From positions 1,798,001 through 1,862,000 of the forward strand of contig NZ_LR134117.1 of NCBI RefSeq assembly GCF_900635445.1: 64,000 bases of DNA, given 5' to 3'. The stretch is from Serratia odorifera (GTDB taxonomy: Bacteria > Pseudomonadota > Gammaproteobacteria > Enterobacterales > Enterobacteriaceae). The position numbers and the translations under genes are program-made. The first letter of the stretch is position 1. Every line of letters starts with the position of its first letter. Under the pieces are notes generated by a model, which had not been told where the DNA came from, made no database searches, and saw nothing but the letters and a program-made list of their open reading frames with translations. This document shows positions 7,967 to 17,006 of the stretch, piece by piece.

Positions 7967-8322
7967 ATGTCTTCCTTATTCATTGCGGACGCCGCAGATT
8001 GCCGGCGCCCAATATTGTCATTGGTGTCACGTCTTCAGTGTAGCCTCATGCCCGGAGTGTAGCCTGGCAGCGGGCGGCATGGCTGCATGAACTTTACTCT
8101 ATTTTGCAGCCGGTCGAATACCGGGTATCGCGATCCACGCTGGGGTTATCGGATAATCACCGTTGCGTCATGACCTGAGGCAAAGCTGGGCAGAAGGGCG
8201 GAAGGCTGGCTGGGTAACTGGGGTGTTGCGGCAAAAAGTGACAACTCCCATCGGGGATGAGGAGGGAAAGGAATTGTCACCGAGTAGTAACGCCAGCAAT
8301 ACAGCAAGGCGTTCGGCGTGGG
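7967..8322. other. intergenic stretch at the left edge of the accessory block
   Basis: About 355 bases with no recognisable gene. It contains an inverted repeat GTGACAA / TTGTCAC at 8238-8280, flanked inside by CTCCC and GGGA, just beyond the stop of the DUF1090 gene; on the minus strand this could act as a transcript-end hairpin. No tRNA, integrase or attachment-site pattern was seen at this block boundary. Confidence 0.4.
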
Positions 8323-8715
8323 TTAGCGGCTCAGCGCCTGTTGTGCTTCGGTCAGTTCTTCTTTGGCGGAGGCGAGTTTCTTCTCTTTTTGTTTAATCTT
8401 CTTCTGGCTACCGGTTTCGCGTGCATTCTGCAATTCATGCTCGCGCTCGGCAACCTTGCTTTGTTTTTCGGCGACCTTGGCCTGCCGTTGGCGCAGCAGC
8501 CCGTCATCGGTGCAGTGGCGTTCGGTTTCGTCCAGCGCTGCCTGCAGGCCGGCGACCTGGTGCGTGTTGTTATGCGCTTTGGCATAGCCGATCTGATATT
8601 CGATTTCTGCGCGTTTGGCGGCGCAGCCGGTGAGGGCATCGGCTGCCGACGCCACGGAGGAATAACCGAACGCGGCGACGAGGGCAAAGATTCCAGCGGT
8701 AACGTGGTGTTTCAT
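8323..8715 (-). CDS. DUF1090 family periplasmic protein (YqjC-like)
   Basis: 130 residues. A signal peptide (MKHHVTAGIFALVAAFGYSSVASA) is followed by ADALTGCAAKRAEIEYQI, the conserved DUF1090 beginning with a cysteine, a second cysteine in ETERHCTDDGLL, and then a long charged heptad-like helix (KVAEKQSKVAEREHEL...KIKQKEKKLASAKEEL) that looks like a coiled coil. Function is unknown; the family member YqjC of E. coli is a periplasmic protein. An AAGGAGCT ribosome site precedes the ATG. Confidence 0.85.
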   Translation of the reverse strand: MKHHVTAGIFALVAAFGYSSVASAADALTGCAAKRAEIEYQIGYAKAHNNTHQVAGLQAALDETERHCTDDGLLRQRQAKVAEKQSKVAEREHELQNARETGSQKKIKQKEKKLASAKEELTEAQQALSR

Positions 8716-9475
8716 AATTAACAGCTCCTTGTTGTGGTAAAAACAGCAGTGTGGTCGCGCTTATTTAAATAATTATTAAACGGCATTTTGGCTTTAGATT
8801 TAATTAGAACGCGGAATGTATTTGAACGAATACTTTGCCTGATGATTATTGTATTTTCGTCAGAATGGCATTCTGGTAAACATCAGCAACTTTATATTCT
8901 CTGCCTGGCGCTGGCTTAATGATTCATTAAGCATGATTAGCGTGAGGCTGTGTGGCCTGGACGCGTAAAACCGCGCGCTATCAAGCCAATTGATGACAAT
9001 CCGCAACACACCACGGGCAGTGATTTGATTCAATTCACTTCAAAAGTTAAACCTTGCGTGAGGGCGTGGCGCTGGCGGGGCTTCAACGCCCTGTGTGCCT
9101 TGGCTGTTCGGCTGTCGCGCATTGCGAAAGCGCTCGCTGACGTTGATGTGCTGCACGGTGCATGCAACCGGCGCCAGTAGGAAAAACAGCACAGGATGAG
9201 ATATTGAGAATAAATGATAAAAGATTAATCCTCTTATTTTTCTTATGCCGCTACTCAATAGAATCCCATGATATCTAACTAAAATTAGTTTAATGGCGAA
9301 ATAAAAAACCCATTGTTACTCTGCGTCACGCTTTCGGTAAGACCGCATTAGGGTGTTATCGGGCGAGAGTATCTAAATGCATTAACGCGTAAGCGCATTA
9401 ATCCCAATGAAGCGGCAAATGATTGCCGCAATATTCACGTGCACATGACGTGCTAAATGAAAAGGAAAGCGATAA
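8716..9475. other. AT-rich intergenic region upstream of the fimbrial operon
   Basis: About 760 bases without a convincing gene. It should hold the fimbrial promoter. I looked for a FimS-like invertible switch (paired short inverted repeats) and for an adjacent recombinase and saw neither. Close to the pilin start, near 9378-9405, there are repeated GCATTAA words that could be a regulator site. Confidence 0.4.
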
Positions 9476-10030
9476 ATGAACAAGAACATGATGGCCATGG
9501 CTATGGCAGTGACTGCGGCATTGGGCATGACTTCTGCTTCTGCCGCCGATGGCCAGATCAACTTCACCGGTGAAATCATCGAATCCGCCTGCCAGGTGGT
9601 CAATAGCGTCAGCGCGCCGTTGGATGTCACCTTGGGCAAGGTCTCCAAGACCGCGTTCAACGGTGCCGGCTCCACCGCGGCGCCGACCAAATTTACCCTG
9701 CAATTGAAGAGCTGCCCTGCCACCGTCAGCAGCGCCACGGTGAAGTTTGACGGCACCGCAGTTGACAGCGACAACAGCGTGCTGGCACTGACCCAGGTGA
9801 GCGGTGGTGCGACCGGCGTTGGCATCCAGTTGACTGACGCCTCGCAGAAGGTATTGCCGCTGTTCACCGAGTCTGCGCCTTACCCACTGACCGCAAGCAC
9901 CGCTGGCAGCTCCGGTGGTTCTGATGTTGTTAACAGCCTGGACTTTATTGCGCGCTACGTTGCCACTGCGGCGACCGTCACCGTCGGGCCGGCCAATGCC
10001 GTCGCCAACTTCACCGTTAATTACAACTAA
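9476..10030 (+). CDS. major fimbrial subunit (type 1-like pilin)
   Basis: 184 residues. A signal peptide (MNKNMMAMAMAVTAALGMTSASA) is followed by ADGQINFTGEIIESACQV, the donor-strand extension and first strand of chaperone-usher pilins. A cysteine pair (SACQV and LKSCPA) forms the conserved disulfide, and the C-terminus FTVNYN ends with the penultimate-tyrosine strand that binds the chaperone. First gene of the operon and separated from the chaperone by a hairpin, which is typical of the most abundant shaft subunit. The ribosome site is AAAGGAAAGCG. Confidence 0.9.
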   Translation: MNKNMMAMAMAVTAALGMTSASAADGQINFTGEIIESACQVVNSVSAPLDVTLGKVSKTAFNGAGSTAAPTKFTLQLKSCPATVSSATVKFDGTAVDSDNSVLALTQVSGGATGVGIQLTDASQKVLPLFTESAPYPLTASTAGSSGGSDVVNSLDFIARYVATAATVTVGPANAVANFTVNYN

Positions 10031-10039
10031 GCCCGTTGT

Positions 10040-10058
10040 CCCCTGCCTGGTGCAGGGG
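10040..10058 (+). terminator. attenuating hairpin after the major pilin gene
   Basis: CCCCTGC and GCAGGGG pair across a 5-base loop ten bases after the pilin stop, without a T-run. Such hairpins commonly stabilise the pilin transcript and reduce read-through to the chaperone and usher. Confidence 0.5.
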
Positions 10059-10134
10059 CATTGCGTTGTGAGCCGGCGGCATATGCCGTCGGCCGTTTGC
10101 TTAAATCCCAATTTCTTCAGCGGAGCGGTAAATA

Positions 10135-10812
10135 ATGAATATTTGGTCAAAAATGCTGGTAGCCGCATTACTGACGGCGGCGAACGTAGCGCAGGCTGGT
10201 GTGGTTATCGGCGGCACCCGACTGGTGTATGACGGCGGCAAGAAGGAGGCTTCACTGAGCGTCAGCAACCCGGACAGCATGCCGTACCTGCTGCAGTCCT
10301 GGGTCGAGCCGCACAACGGCGGCGTTGAGAAAGCCCCCTTTATCATCACCCCACCGCTGTTCCGGCTGGATGGCAGCCAGGAGAACGTGCTGCGCGTAGT
10401 CCGTGCCGGCGGCAATCTGCCGGAAGATCGCGAATCGCTGTTCTGGATGAACATCAAATCCATTCCCTCAGCACCCAAGGACGAAAACAAAAACACCCTG
10501 CAAATCGCGGTCAAGACACGCATCAAGCTGATTTATCGGCCAAAAGGGCTGAAAGGCAACCCGGAGGCGCTGGCGTCGCAGTTGACGTGGCAGCGTAGCG
10601 GCAACCAACTGCTGGTCAGTAACCCGTCGCCATTTTATATGAACCTGCAGTCGGTCACCGTGGGTGGCAAAGAGGTGCCTGACGCCACCTACGTTGCGCC
10701 AATGAGCAGCGCGAGTTTCTCTCTGCCGGCCGGCGTTAGCGCTGGTGCGGTGCAGTGGAAGATCATCAATGACTACGGCGGCATCGGCCCGGTGCATAGC
10801 GGCAAAATTTAA
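10135..10812 (+). CDS. fimbrial periplasmic chaperone
   Basis: 225 residues with a signal peptide (MNIWSKMLVAALLTAANVAQA). The mature protein starts GVVIGGTRLVYDGGKKEASLSV, the conserved first strands of PapD/FimC chaperones, including the pattern T-R-x-x-Y. Later come the family blocks ESLFWMNIKSIPSAP and IKLIYRPKGLKG, and the second Ig-like domain with NPSPFYMNL. The loop between the F1 and G1 strands is short (FGS class). It holds nascent pilins in a folding-ready state in the periplasm and delivers them to the usher encoded downstream. Confidence 0.94.
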   Translation: MNIWSKMLVAALLTAANVAQAGVVIGGTRLVYDGGKKEASLSVSNPDSMPYLLQSWVEPHNGGVEKAPFIITPPLFRLDGSQENVLRVVRAGGNLPEDRESLFWMNIKSIPSAPKDENKNTLQIAVKTRIKLIYRPKGLKGNPEALASQLTWQRSGNQLLVSNPSPFYMNLQSVTVGGKEVPDATYVAPMSSASFSLPAGVSAGAVQWKIINDYGGIGPVHSGKI

Positions 10813-10917
10813 GCCAGCTGACACCCGCATACCCTAAAGACAACGCACTCCACAGGCGGTGGCATTGCAGGAGGCAGGCGCGATCGGCGCCTTGCAGGTA
10901 ACGGAGCATACGTACGG

Positions 10918-13482
10918 ATGAAAAACACATTGAGTCGCAGCGGGAGAGGCACGCCTTTAGCAATCACGCGTCTGGCCTGCCTGATTGCTGCCCAGCTTGC
11001 ATTGACCGGACTGCCGTTGAACGCACAGGCGCGGGATTACTTTAATCCGGCGTTGTTGCAGCTCGACAATCCACAGCAGGGCAGCGTCGATCTGTCAGTG
11101 TTCGAAGATGGCGAAAGCCAGGCGCCGGGCAGCTATCGGGTGGATATCGCTATTAACGACCAGCCGGTCGATACCCGTGACGTGGTGTTTACCCTGCAAA
11201 AAGGGGCCGACGGTAAAGCCAGTCTACAGCCCTGCCTGAGCGTAACGGCGCTGGCAGAGATGGGCATCAGAACCGAGCTATTCCCGGCACTGGGCGACGA
11301 CAGTCGCCAATGTGCCGACTTAACCGCCATCCCTCAGGCCAGCGCACAGTTTCGCTTCAGCAAGCAGCAGCTGTTATTGAGCATTCCACAGGCCGCGCTG
11401 GCGCTGATGGCGCGCGGCTATGTGCCACCGTCCCAATGGGATGACGGTATCCCGGCGCTATTGCTGAACTACAGCGCCAGCGGCGCCAACAATTATGCCC
11501 GCGGTGGGGCAGGCAAAAACAGTAACAGTCAGTTCCTTAATCTACGGCCGGGTATCAACCTTGGCGCATGGCGGCTGCGTAACTACACCACCTATAACCG
11601 CAGCGGCGACGGGCAGGATAAATGGTCGACGGTGTATACCTACGCGCAGCGCAACATTGCGACGTTGGGCAGCCAGTTGACGCTGGGGGACAGCAGTTCG
11701 CCGGCGGAGGTATTCGACAGCGTGCCGTTCCGTGGCGCTCAACTGGCCTCCGACGACGATATGTTGCCGGACAGCCTGAAAGGCTACGCGCCGGTGGTAC
11801 GTGGCATTGCCCGCAGCAACGCGCAGGTGATTATCCGCCAGAACGGCTATGTGATTTACCAGAGTTACGTTGCACCGGGAGCATTTGCCATCACTGATAT
11901 GTACCCGACCGGCGGCAGCGGCGATCTGTACGTCACCATCAAGGAAGCCGACGGCAGCGAACAGAAAATGGTGGTGCCGTTTGCCTCTCTGCCGGTGCTG
12001 CAACGTGAGGGGCGCTTCAAATACAGCCTGACCGGCGGGCAGTATCGTTCTTATGACACCAGCATCGATCAAACGCCATTTGGCCAGGGGACTGCGATTT
12101 ATGGCCTGCCGCATGGTATGACCGTTTACGGCGGCGGCCAGTTTGCCGATCATTATCAGTCGTTGGCGCTGGGGGTGGGTAAAAACCTTGGCGATTACGG
12201 TGCGTTGTCGGCCGATGCCACCCAGGCGTGGTCGGTTCAAAAGGATCTGCCCAGCGAGCAAGGCCAGTCGTGGCGCCTGCGCTACAGCAAAAACATCGTG
12301 CAGAGCGGCACCAACTTCGCCATTGCCGGTTATCGCTATTCCACCGCCGGCTATTACAGCCTGCAAGAGGTGCTGGACACCTATCGCGACGGCCGTAACG
12401 CGCCGTTGGCGGAACGGCGCCGCAACCGTGCGGAGATGACGGTTAGCCAGAGTCTGTGGGAGGGCGCCGGTTCACTCAGCCTGAGCCTGGTGAGTGAAGA
12501 CTACTGGAACAGCGATCGCAAGATGCAGTCGTTTGGCGCCGGCTACAACAACAGCTGGAACGGGATCAGCTACGGCCTGAACTACAGCTATAACCGCAAC
12601 TCGGCCGGCAGTGGCAACGGCAACCGAGTGTATGACAAAGACCAGCTGTTTGCGTTTAACGTCAGCGTTCCTCTGGATCGCTGGCTGAGTAATACCTATG
12701 CCAGTTACAACCTCAATACCAGCAAGCACGGTGGCACCACCCATAACGCTGGCATCAATGGTACGGCGCTGGCGGACAACAACCTCAGTTGGAGCCTGCA
12801 ACAGGGCTTTGGCAATAAGGGCATTGGCAACAGCGGAAATATGAACGCCGATTACCGAGGCACCTATGCGGAAGTCACCGCCGGTTATGGCTATGACCGC
12901 AACAGTCGACGCCTGAGCTACGGCCTGCAGGGCGGCATTATTGCCCATGCCAATGGCGTCACCTTTGGCCAACCACTGGGGGAAACCATCGCGCTGGTGC
13001 AGGCACCGGGCGCCGACGGCGTTGGCGTTAGCAATCAGACCGGGGTGAAGACCGATTGGCGCGGTTACGCCATTGTGCCGTACGTCAGCCCATACCGTAA
13101 AAACAGCATCGGCTTGAACACTGAAACGCTGCCGGATGACGTGGATCTGGCGCAAACCAACCAGACGGTGGTACCAACGCGCGGTGCGGTGGTGCGGGCC
13201 AGTTACAGCGCCAGCGTCGGCCAGCGGGTGCTGATGACGCTGCTGCGTCAGGGCGATACGCCGGTGCCGTTCGGCGCCATGGTCACCGATCCGGCCGCCA
13301 CGGCAGCGCAGGGCTTTATCGTCGGCGACGGCGGCCAGGTCTATCTGACCGGCCTCAACGCCAGTGGCTCGTTGCAGGTGCAGTGGGGTAAAGACGCCGG
13401 CGAGCAGTGCCGGGTGGATTACCGCCTGCCACAGGCACAGCCCCAGAGCGGCGTAACGATGGTTAATGGGCGGTGCAGGTGA
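10918..13482 (+). CDS. fimbrial outer-membrane usher (FimD/PapC family)
   Basis: 854 residues, the normal usher size. A long signal region ends around NAQA/RDYFNPALLQLDN. The N-terminal chaperone-binding domain (DLSVFEDGESQAPGSYRVDI), a large beta-barrel with a plug, and the C-terminal domains (TRGAVVRASY, PFGAMVTD, GQVYLTGL) are all present. The closing block has the cysteine pattern EQCRVDYRLP...GRCR. It forms the assembly pore for the pilus. The stop codon lies five bases before the start of the next subunit gene. The gene is intact. Confidence 0.95.
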   Translation: MKNTLSRSGRGTPLAITRLACLIAAQLALTGLPLNAQARDYFNPALLQLDNPQQGSVDLSVFEDGESQAPGSYRVDIAINDQPVDTRDVVFTLQKGADGKASLQPCLSVTALAEMGIRTELFPALGDDSRQCADLTAIPQASAQFRFSKQQLLLSIPQAALALMARGYVPPSQWDDGIPALLLNYSASGANNYARGGAGKNSNSQFLNLRPGINLGAWRLRNYTTYNRSGDGQDKWSTVYTYAQRNIATLGSQLTLGDSSSPAEVFDSVPFRGAQLASDDDMLPDSLKGYAPVVRGIARSNAQVIIRQNGYVIYQSYVAPGAFAITDMYPTGGSGDLYVTIKEADGSEQKMVVPFASLPVLQREGRFKYSLTGGQYRSYDTSIDQTPFGQGTAIYGLPHGMTVYGGGQFADHYQSLALGVGKNLGDYGALSADATQAWSVQKDLPSEQGQSWRLRYSKNIVQSGTNFAIAGYRYSTAGYYSLQEVLDTYRDGRNAPLAERRRNRAEMTVSQSLWEGAGSLSLSLVSEDYWNSDRKMQSFGAGYNNSWNGISYGLNYSYNRNSAGSGNGNRVYDKDQLFAFNVSVPLDRWLSNTYASYNLNTSKHGGTTHNAGINGTALADNNLSWSLQQGFGNKGIGNSGNMNADYRGTYAEVTAGYGYDRNSRRLSYGLQGGIIAHANGVTFGQPLGETIALVQAPGADGVGVSNQTGVKTDWRGYAIVPYVSPYRKNSIGLNTETLPDDVDLAQTNQTVVPTRGAVVRASYSASVGQRVLMTLLRQGDTPVPFGAMVTDPAATAAQGFIVGDGGQVYLTGLNASGSLQVQWGKDAGEQCRVDYRLPQAQPQSGVTMVNGRCR

Positions 13483-13487
13483 ATAAT

Positions 13488-14003
13488 ATGAAATTTACCC
13501 TTGTAACGTTATTTATAAAGAGAGGCGTGGCAATGGCTGGGCTAATCAGCGGGCATAATGCCACTGCGGCGAGCTATAGCCCTATCAGCCTAAGTTCAAC
13601 CATAACCATACCGCCTATCGTGGTGCAACGTGATGTTCCTATTGGTACTCGTATTGGCTCGGCGTCGCTACCCGCGAAGAAAATATATAGCTGCAGCGGT
13701 GCTGCCACTGTGGAGGCATTGATTGGGATCAACGCCTACGGCACAAACGTCGCCATCTCGCCAAGTGATATCACTAATAACGCTATTCTGGCGCTGACCA
13801 ATGCCGGAACGGCGAGGGTAGTCGACGGGTTTGGGGTGCAGATTTTATATAACGGAGCGCCACTAAAGCGAAATACCAATCTGTTATTAAAAACCTCCGC
13901 CGGCGGCGTGGAAAGCTTGCCGTTTAGCGCCCGCTATTACCAAACAAAAAGCGCAGTAAAACCGGGCAAGGCCAATAAGACCTTTAACCTGACGTATCAA
14001 TAG
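13488..14003 (+). CDS. internally deleted copy of the fimbrial tip adhesin
   Basis: 171 residues. After a signal-like start (MKFTLVTLFIKRG...ATA), the first part (TIPPIVVQRDVPIGTRIGSA) resembles the beginning of the lectin domain of the adhesin encoded next. It then jumps to the last roughly 75 residues of that adhesin's pilin domain (ILALTNAGTARVVDG onward), to which it is almost identical. About 150 residues are missing in between, including the first half of the pilin domain and its conserved cysteine pair. Such a protein could not make a complete pilin fold. I infer a product of unequal recombination; whether it is expressed or useful is unknown. Confidence 0.75.
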   Translation: MKFTLVTLFIKRGVAMAGLISGHNATAASYSPISLSSTITIPPIVVQRDVPIGTRIGSASLPAKKIYSCSGAATVEALIGINAYGTNVAISPSDITNNAILALTNAGTARVVDGFGVQILYNGAPLKRNTNLLLKTSAGGVESLPFSARYYQTKSAVKPGKANKTFNLTYQ

Positions 14004-14165
14004 TGCAAGACCGTCAGTTATTTCCCTAACAGGGATGAATGGGGTGGCATGGCGTTATCACTGATGTTTTATGGAGGGGATAACAATGAATAATAATATT
14101 AGTATTGTTTTTTTTCATATTTATTCTTCTTGTGGTTTCTGCAAGCTGGCGGTTGGATAACTAAT

Positions 14166-15137
14166 ATGATTATTAAAAATAAATTATGGGCCATATTTAT
14201 AGCTTCATCTCTTGCTTTAACAGAATGTGCATGGGCTGGCATCACAGTAGTAACTAGCTCACTTCCATCGATATCATTTACCGGCATTTATGCGATGCAA
14301 CGAGATGCGCCTATTGGCACTATTATTGCTTATCGTGAGAGTTATATCACGGCAAAACTAGAGCGTTTCTGTACGGGGGATGTGAAAGAAAATTTGTATG
14401 TTACTATTTCGCCATTGAAACCAAGTTTAGGCGTTTTCGGAAATAAAAACATACCTGTATACATGACCAACGTTCCTGGGGTGGGAGTTAGATGGTTTTC
14501 TTATTCTTTAAACGGCGGTAACATTAAAAGTCCAGATGTGTATTTTGCGACGGGTAATGGCCTGCTGACGGCTTATATAGGAATGGAATTGGTCAAAACA
14601 GGGAGGATTACTCCTGCGGTTATTAATGGTGATAGTCTGGCTGCCGTGGGGATTTGGGAAAATGGATGTACCAAGAATATGCCTATTGGTGATTTAATAT
14701 TTACCGGTGGCGGAAGCATTACTCAAGTTACCTGTACCGTCAGTAGCAGCAATATCAGCGTGCCATTGGGTGATGTGCTGGCGACACAGTTCACCGGCGT
14801 TGGCGCCACGCCGGTAACCAAGGGATTTAACCTGGGGCTTAACTGCGACGTCAATGCCAAGGTCAACGTCTCATTAAGCGGCATTGCCAATAGTGATATC
14901 GCCAATAGCGATATTCTGGCGCTGACCAATGCCGGAACGGCGGGGGTAGCCGACGGGCTTGGGGTACAGATTTTATATAACGGAGCGCCACTAAAGCGAG
15001 ATACCAATCTGTTATTAAAAACCTCCGCCGGCGGCGTGGAAACCTTGCCGTTTAGCGCCCGCTATTTCCAAACAAAAAGCGCAGTAAAACCGGGCAAGGC
15101 CAATGCTACGGCAACCTTGAACCTGACGTATCAATAG
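14166..15137 (+). CDS. FimH-like two-domain tip adhesin
   Basis: 323 residues, about twice a pilin. A signal peptide (MIIKNKLWAIFIASSLALTECAWA) precedes an N-terminal receptor-binding-like domain of roughly 170 residues (SISFTGIYAMQRDAPIGTII ... ENGCTKNMPIGDLIF). The pilin domain follows (ITQVTCTVSSSNISVPLGDV), with its conserved cysteine pair and the C-terminal strand TATLNLTYQ. The ligand cannot be predicted. The N-terminal half is visibly more AT-rich than the pilin half and the neighbouring genes, which suggests the binding domain came from elsewhere. The start at 14166 is supported by a GGAT site and the signal peptide; a 24-codon reading just upstream ends at 14160. Confidence 0.85.
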   Translation: MIIKNKLWAIFIASSLALTECAWAGITVVTSSLPSISFTGIYAMQRDAPIGTIIAYRESYITAKLERFCTGDVKENLYVTISPLKPSLGVFGNKNIPVYMTNVPGVGVRWFSYSLNGGNIKSPDVYFATGNGLLTAYIGMELVKTGRITPAVINGDSLAAVGIWENGCTKNMPIGDLIFTGGGSITQVTCTVSSSNISVPLGDVLATQFTGVGATPVTKGFNLGLNCDVNAKVNVSLSGIANSDIANSDILALTNAGTAGVADGLGVQILYNGAPLKRDTNLLLKTSAGGVETLPFSARYFQTKSAVKPGKANATATLNLTYQ

Positions 15138-15206
15138 GTCGAGACCGTTAAATATTCTCCTGAACAGGGATGAATGGGGCGGCGTTAATATCCGCCGATA
15201 TTTTAT
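15062..15206 (+). repeat. 145-bp exact direct repeat, copy A
   Basis: This stretch covers the last 25 codons of the adhesin gene, its stop and the gap before the next pilin gene. It recurs base for base at 15776-15920. The two copies are 714 bases apart, about one pilin gene plus spacer, as expected from a tandem duplication. Confidence 0.95.
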
Positions 15207-15216
15207 GGAGAGAATA

Positions 15217-15735
15217 ATGAATCATAATTTTCGCATGTCCCTCGCTGGTTTGATACTGGGAGGGAGCCTGACTGGTGTTGCCAATGGCGCCGATCCGGTC
15301 ACTATCAATATTACCGGTAATGTCATTGCCGCTCCGTGCGTGGTTGATGGGACTAACAGCGTTAATGTTGATTTGGGAGATGTTCCAGCAGTTGATCTGG
15401 CTACTGCTGATTCAGCCTCTCTATGGCAGGCTTTCAGAATATCAGTGAAAAATTGCCCTGCAGGTACAACCAAAGTAACGGCAACTTTTAACGGTACGCC
15501 AGCCCCGGATGCTCCTGCCCATAGATATATAAACACCGGAACAGCTACCGGAGTTAGCATCGCACTGGCTAGAGATATTAATCTAAATTTGGCTAATGGG
15601 GCTACTTGGACGGTTAATGTCGACGGCAGCCGTTCAGCAACTTGGCCAATGCGAGCGCGTATGGTCGCAAGTAAAGGTAATGCTATACCTGGTACCGTAA
15701 AGGCGGTGGTGGTAGTCACACTAACCTATCAATAA
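15217..15735 (+). CDS. minor fimbrial subunit
   Basis: 172 residues. A signal peptide (MNHNFRMSLAGLILGGSLTGVANG) precedes ADPVTINITGNVIAAPCVV, the donor strand and first disulfide cysteine of a pilin; the partner cysteine is in VKNCPAGT and the C-terminus is VVVTLTYQ. The start at 15217 follows a TATGGAGAG ribosome site. It shares about 45 near-identical bases at the signal/donor-strand junction with the next subunit gene, so the two are tandem paralogues that have since diverged. It is probably an adaptor between tip and shaft. Confidence 0.85.
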   Translation: MNHNFRMSLAGLILGGSLTGVANGADPVTINITGNVIAAPCVVDGTNSVNVDLGDVPAVDLATADSASLWQAFRISVKNCPAGTTKVTATFNGTPAPDAPAHRYINTGTATGVSIALARDINLNLANGATWTVNVDGSRSATWPMRARMVASKGNAIPGTVKAVVVVTLTYQ

Positions 15736-15775
15736 AAATTTGGATATATAACGATTGGTTACCTAATGATGCTCA

Positions 15776-15920
15776 CTATTTCCAAACAAAAAGCGCAGTA
15801 AAACCGGGCAAGGCCAATGCTACGGCAACCTTGAACCTGACGTATCAATAGGTCGAGACCGTTAAATATTCTCCTGAACAGGGATGAATGGGGCGGCGTT
15901 AATATCCGCCGATATTTTAT
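15776..15920 (+). repeat. 145-bp exact direct repeat, copy B
   Basis: Exact copy of 15062-15206, that is, the adhesin 3' end with stop codon and downstream spacer. Here it lies between two minor pilin genes with no adhesin in front, so it is a non-coding scar of a duplication. It still supplies the spacer and part of the leader for the following subunit. Confidence 0.95.
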
Positions 15921-15933
15921 AGAGGAAATAACC

Positions 15934-16455
15934 ATGAATAGACGTTTGCGTTTTTCTTTGCTCTGCTTAATTACCGGTATCGGCGCCATAGGCATTGCCA
16001 ATGGCGCCGATCCGGTCACTATCAATATTACCGGTAATGTTAAAGCCGCGCCTTGCGTGGTGGACGGCGCCAGCAGCGTTCCGGTGGATCTTGGGGAAAT
16101 CCCTGCCCCGGCACTGGCTACGGTCGGTTCAGGCAGCGGCTGGAAGCCCTTTAAATTGAATTTAAAAGACTGCCCGGCTTCTACCACAAAAGTCACCGCA
16201 GGTTTTAAAGGGAGTCCTGATGCCACCAACGCCAAGTTATATGCTAATGCGGGAACCGCGGGCACCAACGTGGCGATCGAATTGGCGAAGGAAGGGGGGC
16301 TCTGGTTGTCTAATGGCGACTCTTGGCAGGTAAATGTCAATGCGACAACGCATGCCGCACAATTCCCATTAGCAGTGCAAGCCAATAGCGTCAAAGGCAA
16401 CGTTGGGCCCGGCACTATTTCAGCCGTTATCCAGGTTGACTTCACCTACCAATAA
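15934..16455 (+). CDS. minor fimbrial subunit
   Basis: 173 residues. The signal peptide ends IGIANG, then ADPVTINITGNVKAAPCVVD; the second cysteine is in LKDCPAST and the C-terminus is QVDFTYQ with the usual aromatic penultimate position. An AGAGGAAAT ribosome site precedes it. It is a paralogue of the subunit just upstream, reached across the duplicated 145-bp spacer. The two share the signal-donor strand region, while the central part (GSGSGWKPFKLNLKDC) has diverged. Likely role: pilus adaptor or minor shaft subunit. Confidence 0.85.
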   Translation: MNRRLRFSLLCLITGIGAIGIANGADPVTINITGNVKAAPCVVDGASSVPVDLGEIPAPALATVGSGSGWKPFKLNLKDCPASTTKVTAGFKGSPDATNAKLYANAGTAGTNVAIELAKEGGLWLSNGDSWQVNVNATTHAAQFPLAVQANSVKGNVGPGTISAVIQVDFTYQ

Positions 16456-16472
16456 ATCGGGGAGGGATAGCT

Positions 16473-16982
16473 ATGCTTCACCTAATTATTGTGGCGTTAC
16501 TGGGGTATGCCTGTCTGCTTTATGGCGCTGCGATGGCTGCCGAAATCAACATTAGCGGCGTGGTGGTAGCCAATACCTGCATGGTGGACGCCGCCAGCCT
16601 GGACGTCGATCTCGGTGACGTTCCGCTCGCCGCTCTGCAGTCAGCCGGTGCTGCGGGGCCGTTAAAAGAGTTCGCGCTTAAGGTAATCAATTGCCCGGTC
16701 AGTTTTAATGGGCGCAGCGTGTACGCTCGGTTCAAAGGTACTGCCGATCCGGACTCACCTCGTTTGTACATCAATAATGGTACAGCCACCGGAGTGGCCG
16801 TGGAGCTGATGACCGAGGCTGGTGGTGTTCTGCTGCGACCCTCCGGCGTGACTTATTATGCTGGCAACATCAAAAATCAGCAGGCTAGTTGGCCATTGAG
16901 CGCACGCATGGTGGCATCAACAGGCAACGCCATGCCCGGTAGCGTCAAGGCGGTTGCGCTTGTCAACTTCGTTTATCACTAG
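16473..16982 (+). CDS. minor fimbrial subunit
   Basis: 169 residues. The signal peptide MLHLIIVALLGYACLLYGAAMA precedes AEINISGVVVANTCMVDAA, with the partner cysteine in VINCPVSF and an ALVNFVYH end. It has the fold markers of chaperone-usher pilins. It resembles the subunit at 15217 in its later half (RLYINNGTATGVAVEL; MVASTGNAMPGSVKAV), which implies common descent. A GGGGAGG ribosome site lies close upstream and only 17 bases separate it from the preceding stop, so it is in the same operon. Confidence 0.85.
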   Translation: MLHLIIVALLGYACLLYGAAMAAEINISGVVVANTCMVDAASLDVDLGDVPLAALQSAGAAGPLKEFALKVINCPVSFNGRSVYARFKGTADPDSPRLYINNGTATGVAVELMTEAGGVLLRPSGVTYYAGNIKNQQASWPLSARMVASTGNAMPGSVKAVALVNFVYH

Positions 16983-17006
16983 ATTCCGACGGGAAGGAAA
17001 ACCCCT

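Noticed and set aside
9181..9475. Possible phase-variable fimbrial switch
   Set aside because: No pair of matched inverted repeats around the promoter and no tyrosine recombinase in the window.
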